A stretch of DNA of 64,000 nucleotides, from positions 21,871,383-21,935,382 of the forward strand of contig OY829329.1 in assembly GCA_963691655.1 (NCBI GenBank), in the 5' to 3' direction. The position numbers and the translations under genes are program-made. The notes under the pieces were generated by a model. That model searched no databases and had not been told where the DNA came from. It saw only the letters and a program-made list of their open reading frames with translations. Within the stretch, counting starts at the first letter, position 1. Each line of letters starts with the position of its first letter. Source of the DNA: Toxonevra muliebris (lineage: Eukaryota; Arthropoda; Insecta; Diptera; Pallopteridae). Below, one piece after another: positions 1 through 11,363 of the stretch.

Positions 1-598
1 TGAAAAAGTCACGATGTCGATTCTCTCAGTATCGCTTCATGCACTCACAAAAAGAGCATCAATGTTGCTCTTATATTTAAAAAGAATTTGAAGAAGAGGC
101 AACCCGAGAGAGCAACAACCTAATGCGAACAACAATACATTCGTCTAATTAAAGTTTAACCGATTATCTAAATTTTTTAGATGATGGCCGCAGTGAACGT
201 TAATTGACCAATAATTTACCCCAACCGAACACCATAGCTAACGATGATTAGTCCACTGACTCACCGTCACAACGCTACTAAACGAATATTCATCAAAGCA
301 AATATTCTAGTCAAGCTATAGAGAATGTCCCACTTTAATCTAAAGCAGTGTGGGGCAATTTTGATTTGCATATTCACATGTAAATAAGCTCACATTCGCT
401 GCCGACGTAATGCAGCCACACGTACACTATAAGCTACTTCGTGTAGCTTACAAATTATTGGCGTAAATAACAGCAGAGCGCTGTCACTCTCTCAGATACA
501 CACGCAAGCATGAATAATTATGTATTGGCTTGCAGGACACTGATTTAAATTCATAGACCTTGAGAAAAAATATCAATATATCTGCAAGTTCAGCAGAG
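1..598. other. Non-coding sequence, nothing recognised
   Basis: This is a unique-looking stretch of moderate AT content. I see no convincing open frame, no transposon protein similarity and no strong structured repeat. It runs up to the first SINE copy. Confidence 0.5.
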
Positions 599-599
599 G

Positions 600-877
600 T
601 CTTCGATTCCTTCGGGTTCGATTCCCGTCTTCGTCTGGTGGTTAATTTTCATTACTTTCTTATATTCACTATCAATATGAAGTGTATGAGAATTTTAAGA
701 AAGTGTACAAGTGCGCACCCTGGTTGGCAATGGCAAAACCACTAAGCCGATAAAAAATTGCCACACCGCCGTTCATAATCGGAGTTAAACTGTAGGTCCA
801 ACTATGTGGTATCATAGTGGGCCGTTCAGGCCTAAGTGTGCCTTTCGCCAGCCACTCCATCCTAATCAAACCTAACC
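600..877 (+). mobile_element. tRNA-derived SINE, copy A (5' end damaged)
   Basis: The body from about position 640 is nearly the same as the copy at 16377-16659: the same order of blocks (GTTAATTTTCATTACTTTC, then the GCCACACCGCCGTTC block, then AACTGTAGGTCCAACTATG) and the same CCTAACC-type tail. A box B-like GGTTCGATTCCC lies at about 615-626, but the box A half of the tRNA-like head is not recognisable, so the 5' end is rearranged or truncated. I did not find clear target-site duplications. Short open frames inside it on either strand are not genes. Confidence 0.75.
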
Positions 878-1069
878 GGTATTGGGAGCCATAGTTTTAC
901 ACTAAGTTCCTAAATTCTGAAAACCAAGGAGTTAGAAAAAGCTTAAAAGTGTTGATAAAGTTAGAATAACTTGCCCATTTGCTGATGCTGATTTCATCAT
1001 CGGGTTTTACCAGCGCTGATGATTACTCCATGGGTGTGGGGGGAGGATGTGGGGAATTTCATGGGTATT

Positions 1070-2420
1070 CCAACGAAAAAATCGATTTCGATCCATTTTA
1101 CTGTCTCTTACTTACTTTATTGTCCGATATTGATTGCGATTCAGAATTTTGTATCCTGAACTTGCGAAATTTCATTGGCCCTCATCAATTTTTCTCTCCG
1201 TGTTAAATAGTATCCAAACCCTAGAAGGAATTTCGTGAAATTCTGCTATATCTAAGCATTTTGTCGTTGGTAATTTAACACGATTCGGTAGGTAATGAAA
1301 TGAGCTCGCGATATCTCGCTGATTTGTGTCAGTTTTGCCACTCGGCATTGAATTGAATTCAGAAACTTTAATTGAGTTCGTCAAATTTTACTATGCCCCA
1401 TCAGATTTATCGCTCGATATTGAATACAATCGAACCCAAGAATTTACTCAAGAATCTGCCCAGCTTTGTATTGAGCTCGCGAAATCCCACCGTCTATTCT
1501 ATACTGTACTATCTATACTATTAAAACGCTTCAGTCGTGAAAATTCACGGTCTCCCGTCGGTTTTTATGCTCAGCATTGAATATAATCCTGAAACTGTAA
1601 GCAAATTCGTGGAGTTCCATCATCTTCAATCAGATTTATCGGTCAATGTGGAATGCGATCAAAGGCTGTTAATTTGAGCTCGCGATATTACTGCTGAATA
1701 GGATTCAGAAACTTTAAGCGAACTCGCGAAATTCTACTAGCTCCTTTCAGCTTTATCTTTGACGTTTGGTTTAGGTTGGGATATGTGGCTGCCCGGGGAT
1801 ACACTTAGGACAGAATGGGCAATTGTCATACGACATGGTTGGATTTACAGTTTAACGTCGGTTTCGAATGGTAGTGTGGCAATTTGTTATCACTTGAGGG
1901 TTTTGCCATTGTCTTGCTACCAAGAGATGAACTTGTTCATTCACTTGATATCGATGGAAATATAAGAAGGTTTTGAGAATTAACCACTAGACTAATACTT
2001 GAATCGAACACTCAACCTCTCGGGTGAAAATCTAGTGCATTACCTACTAGACTATCGAGGGCGTCGTATCTTTGATGTTGAATATGATTCAAATACTGCA
2101 GTTGAGCTCGACAAATTTCCCAGCCATTGAACACGAATATGGGAGTTCATGAAATTTTCGGTTCACTCTAAATTTTTTGCCGGCATGTTGGTGACGTTTC
2201 AAAGTTCAGAGACGAGAACATAGAAATTTACTATCTCCGTAAATTTTATTATTCGGTATATTTCTCAGAACATGCGGTTAAGCTCATGAACTCTCACGGT
2301 CTCTAGTCAGTTTGTGTTACTCGCTATTGAATACGATTCAGAATCTACAATTAAGTTCTCGAAATTCCACCGTCTTTTATCAGCTTTATTGCTTCTTTTC
2401 ATAGACTATTAGATTTGTTA
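1070..2420. repeat. Degenerate minisatellite with ~90-100 bp units
   Basis: A phrase of the form TCAGTTTTATCGCTCG, TATTGAATACGATTCAG, AAACTTTAATTGAG and CTCGCGAAATTCCACC recurs with many substitutions, for example around 1330, 1400, 1480, 1560, 1690, 2080 and 2300. The units are too diverged for an exact period. The array is split at 1767-2066 by a SINE whose target duplication is array sequence, so the array is older than the SINE. No coding function is apparent. The motif GAGCTCGCGAA also marks the array at 14.85-16.2 kb. Confidence 0.6.
1767..2066 (-). mobile_element. tRNA-derived SINE, copy B (full length)
   Basis: Read on the minus strand this 300 bp copy starts with a tRNA-like head: CCTCGATAGTCTAGTAGG (box A-like), then an anticodon-arm-like region, then GTGTTCGATTC (box B-like). 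The shared body follows, and it ends in a CCTAAACC-type tail. It is flanked by 13 bp target duplications at 1754-1766 (TATCTTTGACGTT) and 2067-2079 (TATCTTTGATGTT), one mismatch. The head resembles an insect tRNA-Asp 5' half, which is an inference from the CCTCGATAGTnTAGTGG pattern. Such SINEs are transcribed by RNA polymerase III and moved by a partner LINE. Confidence 0.85.
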
Positions 2421-2780
2421 TCACAGATAAAACGTTCCGAAAGTAGACAATTGAAACAGATTAGTTAGTGATAGATTTCCATTCTATTTTCCTGACCTCA
2501 ACTCACGGAATTTCTTCTAGTTTCCCGAAGAATGACTTTTCAGTGTCGCTCGATTGTTTATGAGGGGAGGGAAGCATTTAACCAGGGACCAGGGCGCATT
2601 GGTTTCCGTCTCCCTCGAGTTTTTACAACTGAGACAGTGTAGGGCATGTGAAAATTTAATTTCAATGCACATCTGCCACCAATAAAATATCCACAGTTGT
2701 TGTTGTTGTAAAGTGGTGGTTCGTACTACGAACCTAATTAGCACTAGCGCGCTGTTTTGATAGCACACCCTCAGTTATTT
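2421..2780 (-). other. Probable 3' UTR of the adjacent LINE plus unassigned sequence
   Basis: The stretch lies directly downstream, on the minus strand, of the LINE C-terminal frame that ends at 2781. It includes a CAACAACAAC run. No independent gene signal is visible. Confidence 0.4.
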
Positions 2781-3650
2781 CTAGTTTGTTCGGTTCTGTG
2801 GGTTTAGGAAGTTTTGGAGTTCATTTAGACTTTTTTCACACAGTTCCCCAGGGTTATCGAAGTTAGGTTTACCCAGGGTCTTCATCCTGGTACGTCCCAA
2901 AGCCGGGTATTCATAGAGAAAGTGAGAAATAGTCTTATTTTTCATGCGGATAGTCGCAGAGTTATGTAGGATTCTCATTTTGCCTGCTTGCTCACAAATG
3001 AGCCAGAAACCAGTGATGCCCGCCGTCAATCTCGAGATTGCACTGTTTTTTCCCAGTTGTAGTCGGGTCATATCGCTCTGCTTATTTTCGGCAGCCTGGT
3101 CCATCTGCTATTGGCTCTAGCGAGGTATTTTATAGAGATTTTTTGCTTGGCTGAGTTTAGTGATGTAAATTCCTGTTAGGTCAAGGATTCCTGCAAGGTG
3201 GAGCCTTTACGGGCCAGCCCGTCTGTATTTTCATTACTCTCTATGTTGCGGTGTCCCAGGACTCATATCAAGGTAATATTATGCTTTCGGGCTACCTCCG
3301 TAAGACTTTCTTTACAGTGGTTTGCCAGATTAGATGTTGTAACTGCCGAATCAAGTGCCCTGATTGCGGCCTGGCCATCCGAAAGGGTAGCGATGTGTGC
3401 CTTAAAGGTGTGGTCGGTCTTTAACATTCTGCTTGCTTCCCTTATTGCTACCAGTTCAGCCTGAAATACATCGGCAGACAGATCGATTAAAGTCCAGTTT
3501 TCCTGAGAAGATTCCTGTTCCTACGCGCGCAGTTCATCTTGGACACGTCCGTGAATGGTATGGTTTCGAAGTTATTTGTTATCACCACCATTGTTTCATT
3601 CTCTCCGGAATGGCATTAATATGTTGAAGTTCCTAGAGAATGTCATGGTC
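2781..3650 (-). pseudogene. I/R1-like LINE fragment: RNase H domain and C-terminus
   Basis: On the minus strand, starting near 3600, the frames read an RNase H domain. It begins with FTDVSKM (first catalytic Asp kept), continues through VFQAELVAIREA and LSDGQAAIRALDSA (Glu and Asp motifs), and ends near GHRNIESNENTDGLAR. After a stop it continues as a 107-residue frame (3104-2781) typical of the tail of RNase H-bearing LINEs, with a CEYPALGRTRMKTLG-like motif in which the Cys residues are partly lost. There is at least one frameshift near 3515 and a stop near 3180. This is a 5'-truncated, dead copy, and 2517-2780 is probably its 3' untranslated part. The clade is inferred from the presence of RNase H. 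Confidence 0.75.
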
Positions 3651-3878
3651 GGGATGATGCAATCTTTTTTTTCGGCTTTGCAATCTAAGCAGTTCTCCAT
3701 GGCCGTAAAATATCTGTCCAGTGGTCCACTTCCTCAGAGTTGGTGATTTCAGGAGAATGAAATAGACATGAGCACTAGCAATAAACTGAGGTTTACGGAG
3801 TAAAACGACGTCTATAGAAGCAATTGGCGCAATCTGCGAATTAGCTTTTTATGGCATTTTTCATCTTGACCTATTATT

Positions 3879-4081
3879 AATATTGGCTCAGCATTGCTTT
3901 AAATTGGTCAGCTAATAGTTAGGTTAGATATATCGGCTTTCTGCCGGTCGACAAGGACCGTTCGTATATAAGCCGTTTCTCTACAGGACTAACATAAATT
4001 GGCAGTCATTTCAGTATCGGCGGAGTTGCGAACTTAACTCAATGGTGGGCACTCAATTAAAAGCAATGCTGAGCCAATATT
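3879..4081. repeat. Inverted repeat, 27 bp arms, 149 bp spacer
   Basis: Arms at 3879-3905 and 4055-4081 are reverse complements at 26 of 27 positions, centred on TTGGCTCAGCATTGC. The spacer contains no element ends that I recognise. A smaller perfect hairpin (ACCCAACTT / AAGTTGGGT, 6 nt loop) lies just beyond at 4169-4192. It may be a MITE relic or an inverted duplication. No target duplication was found. Confidence 0.6.
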
Positions 4082-6529
4082 TGTCCGGGGTTGAAGTCGA
4101 GGACTAGAGTAAGATTCAGATCTTTCAGCCAATTCTAAGCAGATAAATTGGAAGCCGTCTCAGTATCGACCCAACTTACAACAAAGTTGGGTCAATATTG
4201 GCAATGGGTTGAAATCGAAGATGCTAGAAAAGAATTAAAGTGAGTTATATCGACGGACAGGAAAATCTAAGCCATTACAGGGCGCATGGCATTTTGTCAG
4301 CACGATTGTTTCCTGACTGAAATTTTGCAGGGTTACAACAGAAACCCCAAGAAATCCTGATCTGGGTCGAAGATGCCAGAATTCAACTAAAGAAAAAAAT
4401 TACTTCTGTAAACTGGCAAATGCTGTTAACCAAACCTGAGCCGATAATGTAATGACGTTGCTTCCTGACTCGCTAACTTCAAAATGATCCAAGGTATTAT
4501 CAAAAACTCAGAAAATACTGTTTCTAAATAGGAAAGGTTAAAAAACTCCTGCCAGCGATTTCCTCTGTTATGTTTTCATTCCAGCAAGAAGTATCAATCC
4601 AACATCATAAATCTCATAATATTATCTGCGCATACACTTTTTTCATGAACAGTGTTCATCTTCAGATAGAAGAAGACGAAGAAAAAAGAATATCACACCA
4701 CCAAAACCATTAACTTTGATGCATAACCATAAAAAATAATTATTACCCCAAAATTTCTAATTATACCCCAAAAAAAAAACAAGAAGAAGAAAATTATAGC
4801 TGTCAATAAATTTGCTACTAGAAACGCCACTGTTTCCCAACGAAAACTGCGAAGCAAAAAAAAAAACAAAATCGCCAAAAACCATAACTCACTCATACAC
4901 ACACAAACAGACCCAAACACACACACACACAGAGAGAACGTCAAAGCGCTATAAATGATAGCTCCAAAAGACATAACGATCTCTCTCTCTCTCTTTCTTC
5001 TCTGAGAAGGGTGCAAGGCAGAAGACCGTGATGAAGAAAAATAAATAAAAATGAAAATGAAAAAGAGAAGGCAAACGAAGAAAGCTGTAGAGGAAGACGA
5101 AGAAAAAACTAACAAATCTGAACGAAATGAACACTGAGAAAGTGTTGACGAAACAACGAACAAGGACGACGGCAACTACGATGACGATAGCTATAGTGAC
5201 TCAAAGGCAGCAGCAGCGTTCGAAACGAAAGAACCAAAAAACGGTTGTTGTTGTTGTAGTCATCATCATCGCCATCATCAAATATAGTTTGAGTGGCTGG
5301 AGGAGAGTGAGACAAATGAAATGTGGAGGTGGGTAGTGAGGGGAGGGAGGAGCTGCAAGTGATTTTGTTAAGCAATATATTTTCGTCCGTCTGACATTAA
5401 CTGCTATCGCACAAGAGTAGAGCTTTCACATAAAAGACATAAATACAGCAAAAAAAAAAAAGAAAAAAAATAGAAGTAAAAGAAGCAAGCAGAAGAACGA
5501 ACGCTGAAGTAGAAGACGTTGAAAATGAAAAAAAGTCATTTTCCTTTTGGGTTTGCCCCCAAACACAAACAGCTAGCGACGAGCAGCGAGTTGCAAACGA
5601 TTTATTGACAATTGCTACTATGGCTGGCTGGCTGGCTGGTGGGATAGCTGCTGATTATTGTTGTTGTAGTTTTTACTGCTGCTAGCAAAAAGAAAATTTA
5701 CAATTGGCATTTCATTCAACATCAGATTTTTCTACTTTAGTTTCCCCCCCTCATAAAAAAAGCACTTGGTTTCTTCTCTTCTCACTCCTCTCTTTCTCTC
5801 AAAATTTGCAACATCTTATACTCTTCTGCTCTCTTTTTAACATATAAGGTAATGTTCTTGTGATGCTTTCATTCAAGCAGCGCAGTTGGCGTTGCTGTTG
5901 CTTTTCTAAGGGCGCTGAAGCGGCAGCAGCTTAAAATGAAACAACAAAAAATTTGGTCGTCTTAAAAACTAACTGTAATTCACTCACATATTTTTTCAAT
6001 AGTGAGAGCACATCCATCTCATCAACATTTACCAGTGTTGTCTACTCTTAAGTGTGGAAAGGGGGAAAAATTGCTGAAAATGTTGAATTAATTTGGTACT
6101 GAATTTTGTATTGAATTTTTTTAAAATTCGGAAATTTATGCCGCCGTACTTAATGCATCTGACATGAGCAGATGATTAGTTTATGTGAAACATGACAGTG
6201 TGGGAATTTGGATCCTCGTAGTCAAACGGGGGATAATGTAGGAAGCAACCACTTAATACTTTAAAAAATATGACTTGTTTAAAATTTGTATCCAAATTAA
6301 AAATACTAAAACTGAACTAAAATATAGGCCAGTTTGTCTTTTTTTGGAAACACGGCAGCCGTCATTTATTTTTATAAACCCTGGCAAAATTACATGCTTA
6401 CTTGTTTCCCCTCGTCCGAGTGGGTTTGACAATCCTTGGCCTGGTTAGGGTCGATCCCAGGGCGAAAACCTAATTGTTTTGAGCTCTGCAGGATACCGAC
6501 TTAATCTTCAACATCTGCTGGATGTTGAT
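4082..6529. other. Non-coding stretch rich in simple repeats
   Basis: 4082-4600 holds loosely repeated phrases around GGGTTGAAATCGAAGATGC. 4690-5530 is full of purine-rich and (CA)/(GAGA)/(GTT) simple sequence, which produces spurious open frames on both strands. 5600-6350 contains GCTGGCTGG repeats and CTCTT runs. At 6413-6470 a GTCCGAGTGGG and a GGGTCGATCCC are spaced like Pol III boxes, but no tRNA fold is convincing. No gene is supported. Confidence 0.5.
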
Positions 6530-7388
6530 TATAGTATAATACTGGGAGATACAAGTGCACATCACCATAGCTAGTATTCAGTATTTGGAAACGATGCAAG
6601 GGGCAACCTTGGTTCGATCAACAAGCAACATCCGACAAGAATTACAGCCAACTGCAGCAGCTCTCCAGACATCACATTAGTCAGAGCCCGAACCCCCTTA
6701 ACCTTACTACATGGCATACCAAAATTGCCCTCAGTTCCGACCACGTCCGTCTCACGATAAGTGTCATTCGTAATGCCAACTTCATAACATCAGAACATCT
6801 CACTTTCACAAAATTCTGTAAGGCGAACAGGGAAAATTTCCAGAGTCAGACTGAGGACAAAATTTGCTACACTCTACCCTCACACCACTACCACTAAGTG
6901 AGAAATGAGATTTAGGAAGATTATCCTATAAGTTGCGAATCAAGTGATACCGGCAGGTAGGATCCCCAAACTTCGCCCCAACTTTCCGGCAGAAGCTAAC
7001 CGATTTGTTGACGAACGCGAAACAATACGCAGACAAAATGCTGCTGATCCACGAATACCTCTGCTCACGCGAAATATTGAGAAACTGATACAATAACAGG
7101 AAGAATCGGATATAAGCACTCAAAAAATGCGGAGAACTATAAAAAGCCACACACGTCCCACAAAAAAGACAGACCTGGTAGCTTTAAGCTTTGTAAGAAT
7201 ACCAACCGCCAACCCGGGGAAAAGTGCATCCAACTTCAATAGGTTCGAACTGTTCAGTGAGACTGTGGTCAGTAATGCTCTAAAAGCTGCAAAACCATCA
7301 CGAGCCCTAGGGCCTGACGGACTAGTAACCGTCATGCTGAAACATCTGGGTCCTAATGGGATAGCATATCTAACGAACATATTCAACC
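6530..7388 (+). pseudogene. Jockey-clade LINE, part 1 (endonuclease end and start of RT)
   Basis: Near 6535-6690 the frames show the end of an apurinic endonuclease domain: a GDTSAHHHS motif (compare GDxNAHHxxW) and then SSSPDITLVRART. After shifts a phrase like ALSSDHVRLTISV is legible (about 6730), then many stops. From 7127 a clean 85-codon frame carries the RT entry region with ALGPDGLVTVMLKHLGPNG and YLTNIFN. The frame is cut at 7389 by a nested RTE insertion and resumes at 8096. The copy is 5'-truncated and has several stops and frameshifts. The EN-RT order and wording fit the Jockey clade of flies. Confidence 0.8.
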
Positions 7389-8088
7389 CTACTTACTTAC
7401 TTACTTAGTTGGCTCTACAACCGATGATCGGTCTTGGTAGCCTCTATAAAGCCTCGCCAGTCGCTTCTGTAATACGCGAGCCGGCGCCACTTAATAAAGC
7501 CAAGTGGAGTCAGGTCCCCCTGTATCTGATCCTTCCAAAGGAGATTAGGTTGCCCTCTTCTGCGCGTTCCACCTCCGTGACTCGAATAAAACACCCTCCT
7601 AGCCGGAGCACTTTCATCCATTCGCTCAGCATGACCCAGCCAGCGAAGCCGCTGGATTTTTATGCGCTTGACTACGTTAATGTAGGCGTACAGCTCATGG
7701 TTCGATCTTACACGATACACGTCGTCCACACACACTGGACCATAGATCTTGCGGAGTACCTTTCTCTCGAACGCTCCCAACATCCTCTCATCGTTGGTGG
7801 TCAATGTCCACGTCTCAGCGCCATATATTAGGACGGGAAGAATGAGGGACTTGAAGAGCGTTATTTTGGTATGTCGAGGGCTCTGCTTCTCAATTGCCTA
7901 CTGAGCTCATAGTAATAACTGTTGGCAAGAGTTATTCCTCGCTTGATGTCAAGGCTGACATTATTGTTGGTGTTGATGCTAGATTCAAGATAAACGAAAT
8001 CCTTGACGACTTCGAATTTGTAATTGTCAACAGTGAGATTTTGTCCAAGATGCCGTGACTCTTTGTTTGGTATTTCGTTTTGTCTTCG
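7389..8088 (-). mobile_element. RTE-clade LINE 3' end, nested in the Jockey copy
   Basis: This 700 bp insert lies between 7 bp target duplications TTCAACC at 7382-7388 and 8089-8095. On the minus strand it encodes the C-terminal part of an RTE reverse transcriptase: NYKFEVVKDFVYLESS, then after a frameshift near 7880 a run through GAETWTL, and the frame 7804-7415 with LRKIYGPVCVDD, RLRWLGHAERMDE and GGGTRRRGQP. The 3' end carries four AAGT units (7390-7408 on the plus strand as ACTT), matching the short-tandem 3' tails of RTE elements rather than poly(A). The copy is severely 5'-truncated and dead. It is younger than its Jockey host, whose frame it interrupts cleanly. Confidence 0.85.
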
Positions 8089-8095
8089 TTCAACC

Positions 8096-9000
8096 TTAGC
8101 ATCTCTAAACTAAAGACCCTTGATGTATGGAAGATGGGTAAAATAATCCCGGCACTTAAGTCAGGCAAACCACCTGAAGACGGCGAATCAGACCGGCCAA
8201 TTACCGTCCTCCCACCTACAGTAAAAATCCTTGAAGCCCTAATGCTCCCAACACTAAAACATAATCTTAAACTGGGCGGATCACCGGTATGGATTCCGGG
8301 AAGGGCGCAGCACAAGCACTGCTTTATGCGAGATAACCTCACTTATAGCGACTGGTCTTAAATGCAAGCGGCCACATTTGATACAGTGAACACTGCTGTT
8401 CTCCTCCAGGACCTTGCTGAGGCATCACTCTCGAACATTGTTAAATGGTGACTCACAGTTTACTTGACTGATAGACACTCATATGTCGAGCTTCGAAATG
8501 CTAAAAGTAAACTTAGGAAAATCAAACAAGGGGTCTCACAAGGCGGGGTCCTATCGCTCATTCTGTTTAACCTCTACATGTCCAAAATGCCCAACCTACC
8601 GGAGGGTATAAAACTCGTGACATACGCCGATGACTGTAGAGTTCTTGCGACTGACCTTCCGACGCTGGGTCTCTTTTTCGAGTACCGTAACCAAAGCTAT
8701 CCACAAATACTTAAGTCCCACTACACCATCTTTACTACCTGGACAAAAGAGGTCAACCTTGACAAAGGACTCTGTATCGGTGACTTGCCCATACCTATGT
8801 GCAGTAACCCCAAGATCCTTGGGATAACGTTTGACCCCACTTTTGTGTTTTCCAAATACGTGCAATCAGCACAGAAGCTACGTGAACGAAACAGAGTCCT
8901 TAAGGCCCTAACGGGTAAGAAAAAGGGACCCTAGCCGTAATCTACAAAGCCATTGAGCAAAGCGTACTGGATTATGCCTCACCAGCTTCGGGCTTCGGCT
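8096..9000 (+). pseudogene. Jockey-clade LINE, part 2 (RT palm and C-terminal region)
   Basis: The RT resumes as LDVWKMGKIIPALKSGKPPED, with DRPITVLPPTVKILEAL and IPGRAQHKHC, up to a stop at 8361. A degraded motif A follows (ATFDTVNTAVLLQDLAE). The frame 8464-8934 then gives RHSYVELRNAKSK, KQGVSQGGVLSLILFNLYMS, the catalytic YADDCRVLA (motif C, near 8620) and NPKILGITFDPTF. Readable homology continues out of frame to LDYASPA near 8980 and stops at about 9000, so the copy is also 3'-truncated. The catalytic YADD is intact, but stops and shifts make it inactive. Confidence 0.85.
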
Positions 9001-9089
9001 TTCCTAGGGCTAGAGTTTTGTTCGAATAACAACCATTAACACTATTAATTTCTCTTGCTCCCACACTATACCAACTACTTTTCTTTCTT

Positions 9090-9111
9090 CCCCCCCCCCC
9101 CCCCCCCCCCC
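9090..9111. repeat. Poly(C) run of 22
   Basis: This is an uninterrupted homopolymer of 22 C (22 G on the minus strand), just beyond the truncated Jockey copy and unusual in this AT-rich setting. The exact length may be affected by sequencing error. Confidence 0.9.
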
Positions 9112-9284
9112 ATTCTGCATGCTTTGCTTGTTTTCAACAACAACAACTAAAACAAACACCAAAGCTTTGAGAATTTCAATGTATTACCCGATTTTGTAAA
9201 CATGGGTAAATCTGCGCCTAAATTACTACATTGACAACACTGTTATGACTATTAAGGAGAGCTTTGGGGAGGGGTTAGTGTGAG

Positions 9285-9560
9285 AATAAAACTAAACAGT
9301 CAAAGAAACTCATTTGCACATTAATCTCATCAGCTGATGTACTACAAAGAAGACAGGGAGAGAGTGTAAGATTAAGCAGGCAAAGAAACTCATCAACTGA
9401 TTTACTACCAGCGAACAGTAGAGAGAGAGAGAGAGAGAGAGAGGAAGAGAGAGAAAGAAAAGGGAACTTATTTACAGAGCTCAAATTCATCTCATCAACT
9501 GATGTTCTATTAGTAGGAAAGGAAGACGAAGAAAGAGAGGAACTAAGCAATCAACTAAGG
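9285..9560. repeat. Short tandem array with CTCATCAACTGATG core, plus (GA)n
   Basis: The phrase CTCATCAACTGATG or CTCATCAGCTGATG, followed by a CTA-rich segment and a purine-rich segment, occurs three times (about 9327, 9391 and 9494). The units are separated by purine-rich sequence, including (GA) at 9421-9442. Each unit contains a CANNTG E-box. There is no coding signal. Confidence 0.6.
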
Positions 9561-10985
9561 AACTTAGTCTTATATACTGCCACCCTGAAGAGGAAGAGAA
9601 CTCATCTAAAAATACGACACAAAATACCGTTACACGCAACAATAAATAAACTTTACAGCAGCGGCGTTCTCCCCGTCGTAGAAATGTGGTGTGCCTGCGA
9701 GGATTGAGTGCCTCCTTCCAATATTAACCTAAGTACACCCTACACAGTTGAGGGGTTTCGCCTGTCTATCTGTCTCCGAAAGTAGCTTTCTTGAGCTGAT
9801 GATTCATATAGCTAAAGATATCTAACTCATGCCATGCTAACGAAGCAACAACTCCTACGTTGTTATTATGCTGTGTGGCACATTTCATTTCCATCAAATG
9901 CTGACTGGCTGGAAGGCTGGGTGAGTCGACTTGCACACGCTTATAGGGATCTGGCATTTCATGACAACTGCCTTGCTGCGTGTTTCTTCTGCTGCCACTT
10001 TTTGTGTCTCTCTGTGTGTGTGTGCCTTTCTCGCCTTCGGCATATTTTTAATTGCCTAATTTTGCGACTTGAATGATGGCAAATGTTTACGTTACGGTTT
10101 TCTTGCTTACAGTCTCAGCTAGCTGCCTGCTTTTCAATGGAGGGTTGTTTAGTCACTCGTGAGCTTGATGGTGGTAGTTGGTGGCAAGCAGATTCCCCCA
10201 AAAATTCGTCGAGTGCGCGCTGTCGAGTGATGAACGGCACTTTGGCATTTTAAAATGTTTTGTCGCCAAAAGTAGCGTCATTTTGCGATTGCTGGTTGTG
10301 TTGTTGTTGCTGCTGTTGTGTTGAAATAATTTTCGTTTTTTAAGCACCCCTGCCAACCGCCATCACGCTTTAGGCAAATTATGGGACAATATTTTAGGCT
10401 AATGTTAATGTGCGTTCTCCCCCCTCCCCCTCATTCTTCGCTTCTGGGCAAATCCGTTAAATTATTGTGCGTCAAGGTATTTTTCAATGCGGTTCTGCGT
10501 ATTTTTCGGATGGGACTGACTAGAGGTTGTAGGTTGAATTTACGGTACACGGTTTCGGTTCACTTCGTTCGCTCTTTCGTGCGTTTGTTTGTTCACTTCG
10601 TTCATTCACATTTGATGCAATTTCCACAACCCACATGTGTCACTGTTTAATGTCTCGGAAATGAGTAAATGAAAGGGATTAGAAAATGAAATGTTTTCGT
10701 TTTTTTACGGTATTTATTTAAAAACGAAAAACTTATTCAAGAAATAATCATCGCATCGTCCTTTCGCAATCATTTAGTTTTGTTTATGGTTTTAATTGCC
10801 AACCCGTTTTCGCGGAAGCAAAGGAAGAGAAACAGAAAAGTGTAATGGAGAGACCCGAAGTGATTTGCTTTCATGGCGTTTCTCCATTCAAGTTTTAATT
10901 GAAGGCTTATTCAAAAATATATATTTATTTCAGAGCTTTAAGGCAGCTTGATGTAAGTATGAAAATATTGATGTCGACGTGCCTC
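9561..10985. other. Non-coding stretch, nothing recognised
   Basis: There is no supported gene. Short open frames here have no recognisable domain and no codon bias. Simple GTT/TGC repeats occur near 10290-10320. Confidence 0.5.
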
Positions 10986-11300
10986 TTACTTACCCTAATT
11001 CATGGGTTTCCAACCGGGAAAACCGCCAGAGCAATCATCATCATTCCGCTTTCTATGTATGCTGAACGCAGCTGGCAAAATATTGGAGCGTATCATATGC
11101 GACAGGTTGCAGGAGTAGCTGGAGGGACCGGCAGGTCTATCTGACGGCCAGTTTGGTTTTTGCAACGGGCAGTCTACGGTGGATGCGATCCACACTATTA
11201 TGGACATTGTAGGGGAAGCAACAACTGGCAGTCGGTGTTAGAATGGCAGTAAAAAATACCAGAAGTATGAAATGTGATGCCTTCTCAAACTGGACGTCCC
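10986..11300 (+). pseudogene. I/R1-like LINE fragment (RT fingers to palm)
   Basis: A plus-strand frame, after a shift near 11015, reads GKPPEQSSSFRFLCMLNAAG, then KILERIICDRLQE, a stop, then LEGPAGLSDGQFGF and QSTVDAIHTIMDIVGEA. These correspond to RT motifs 0-2 (YRPI/LLN, GLSDxQFGFRxGRSTVDAI) of RNase H-bearing LINEs such as the I and R1 groups. Homology fades after about 11300. The copy is a dead internal fragment and ends close to the 3' end of an oppositely oriented Jockey copy. Confidence 0.75.
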
Positions 11301-11363
11301 TGCTGGGACAATGCTATTGCGTTGCTGACGGTATCGAAGAGACTAGAAGATTACGGTCAGAAG

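Noticed and set aside
3965..4013. TATATAAG followed by TCATTT/TCAGTA as a promoter
   Set aside because: The initiator-like words lie 43-48 bp from the TATA, too far for a normal core promoter, and they sit inside a repeat region.
4693..5375. Overlapping frames up to 160 codons on both strands
   Set aside because: Low-complexity S/F/L-rich translations of simple repeats, with no domain.
6413..6470. Possible tRNA/SINE head (GTCCGAGTGGG ... GGGTCGATCCC)
   Set aside because: The box-like words are present but the stems do not pair and no second copy was found in the window.
7409..7831. 140-codon plus-strand frame
   Set aside because: It is antisense to the RTE C-terminal frame, which is clearly the coding strand.
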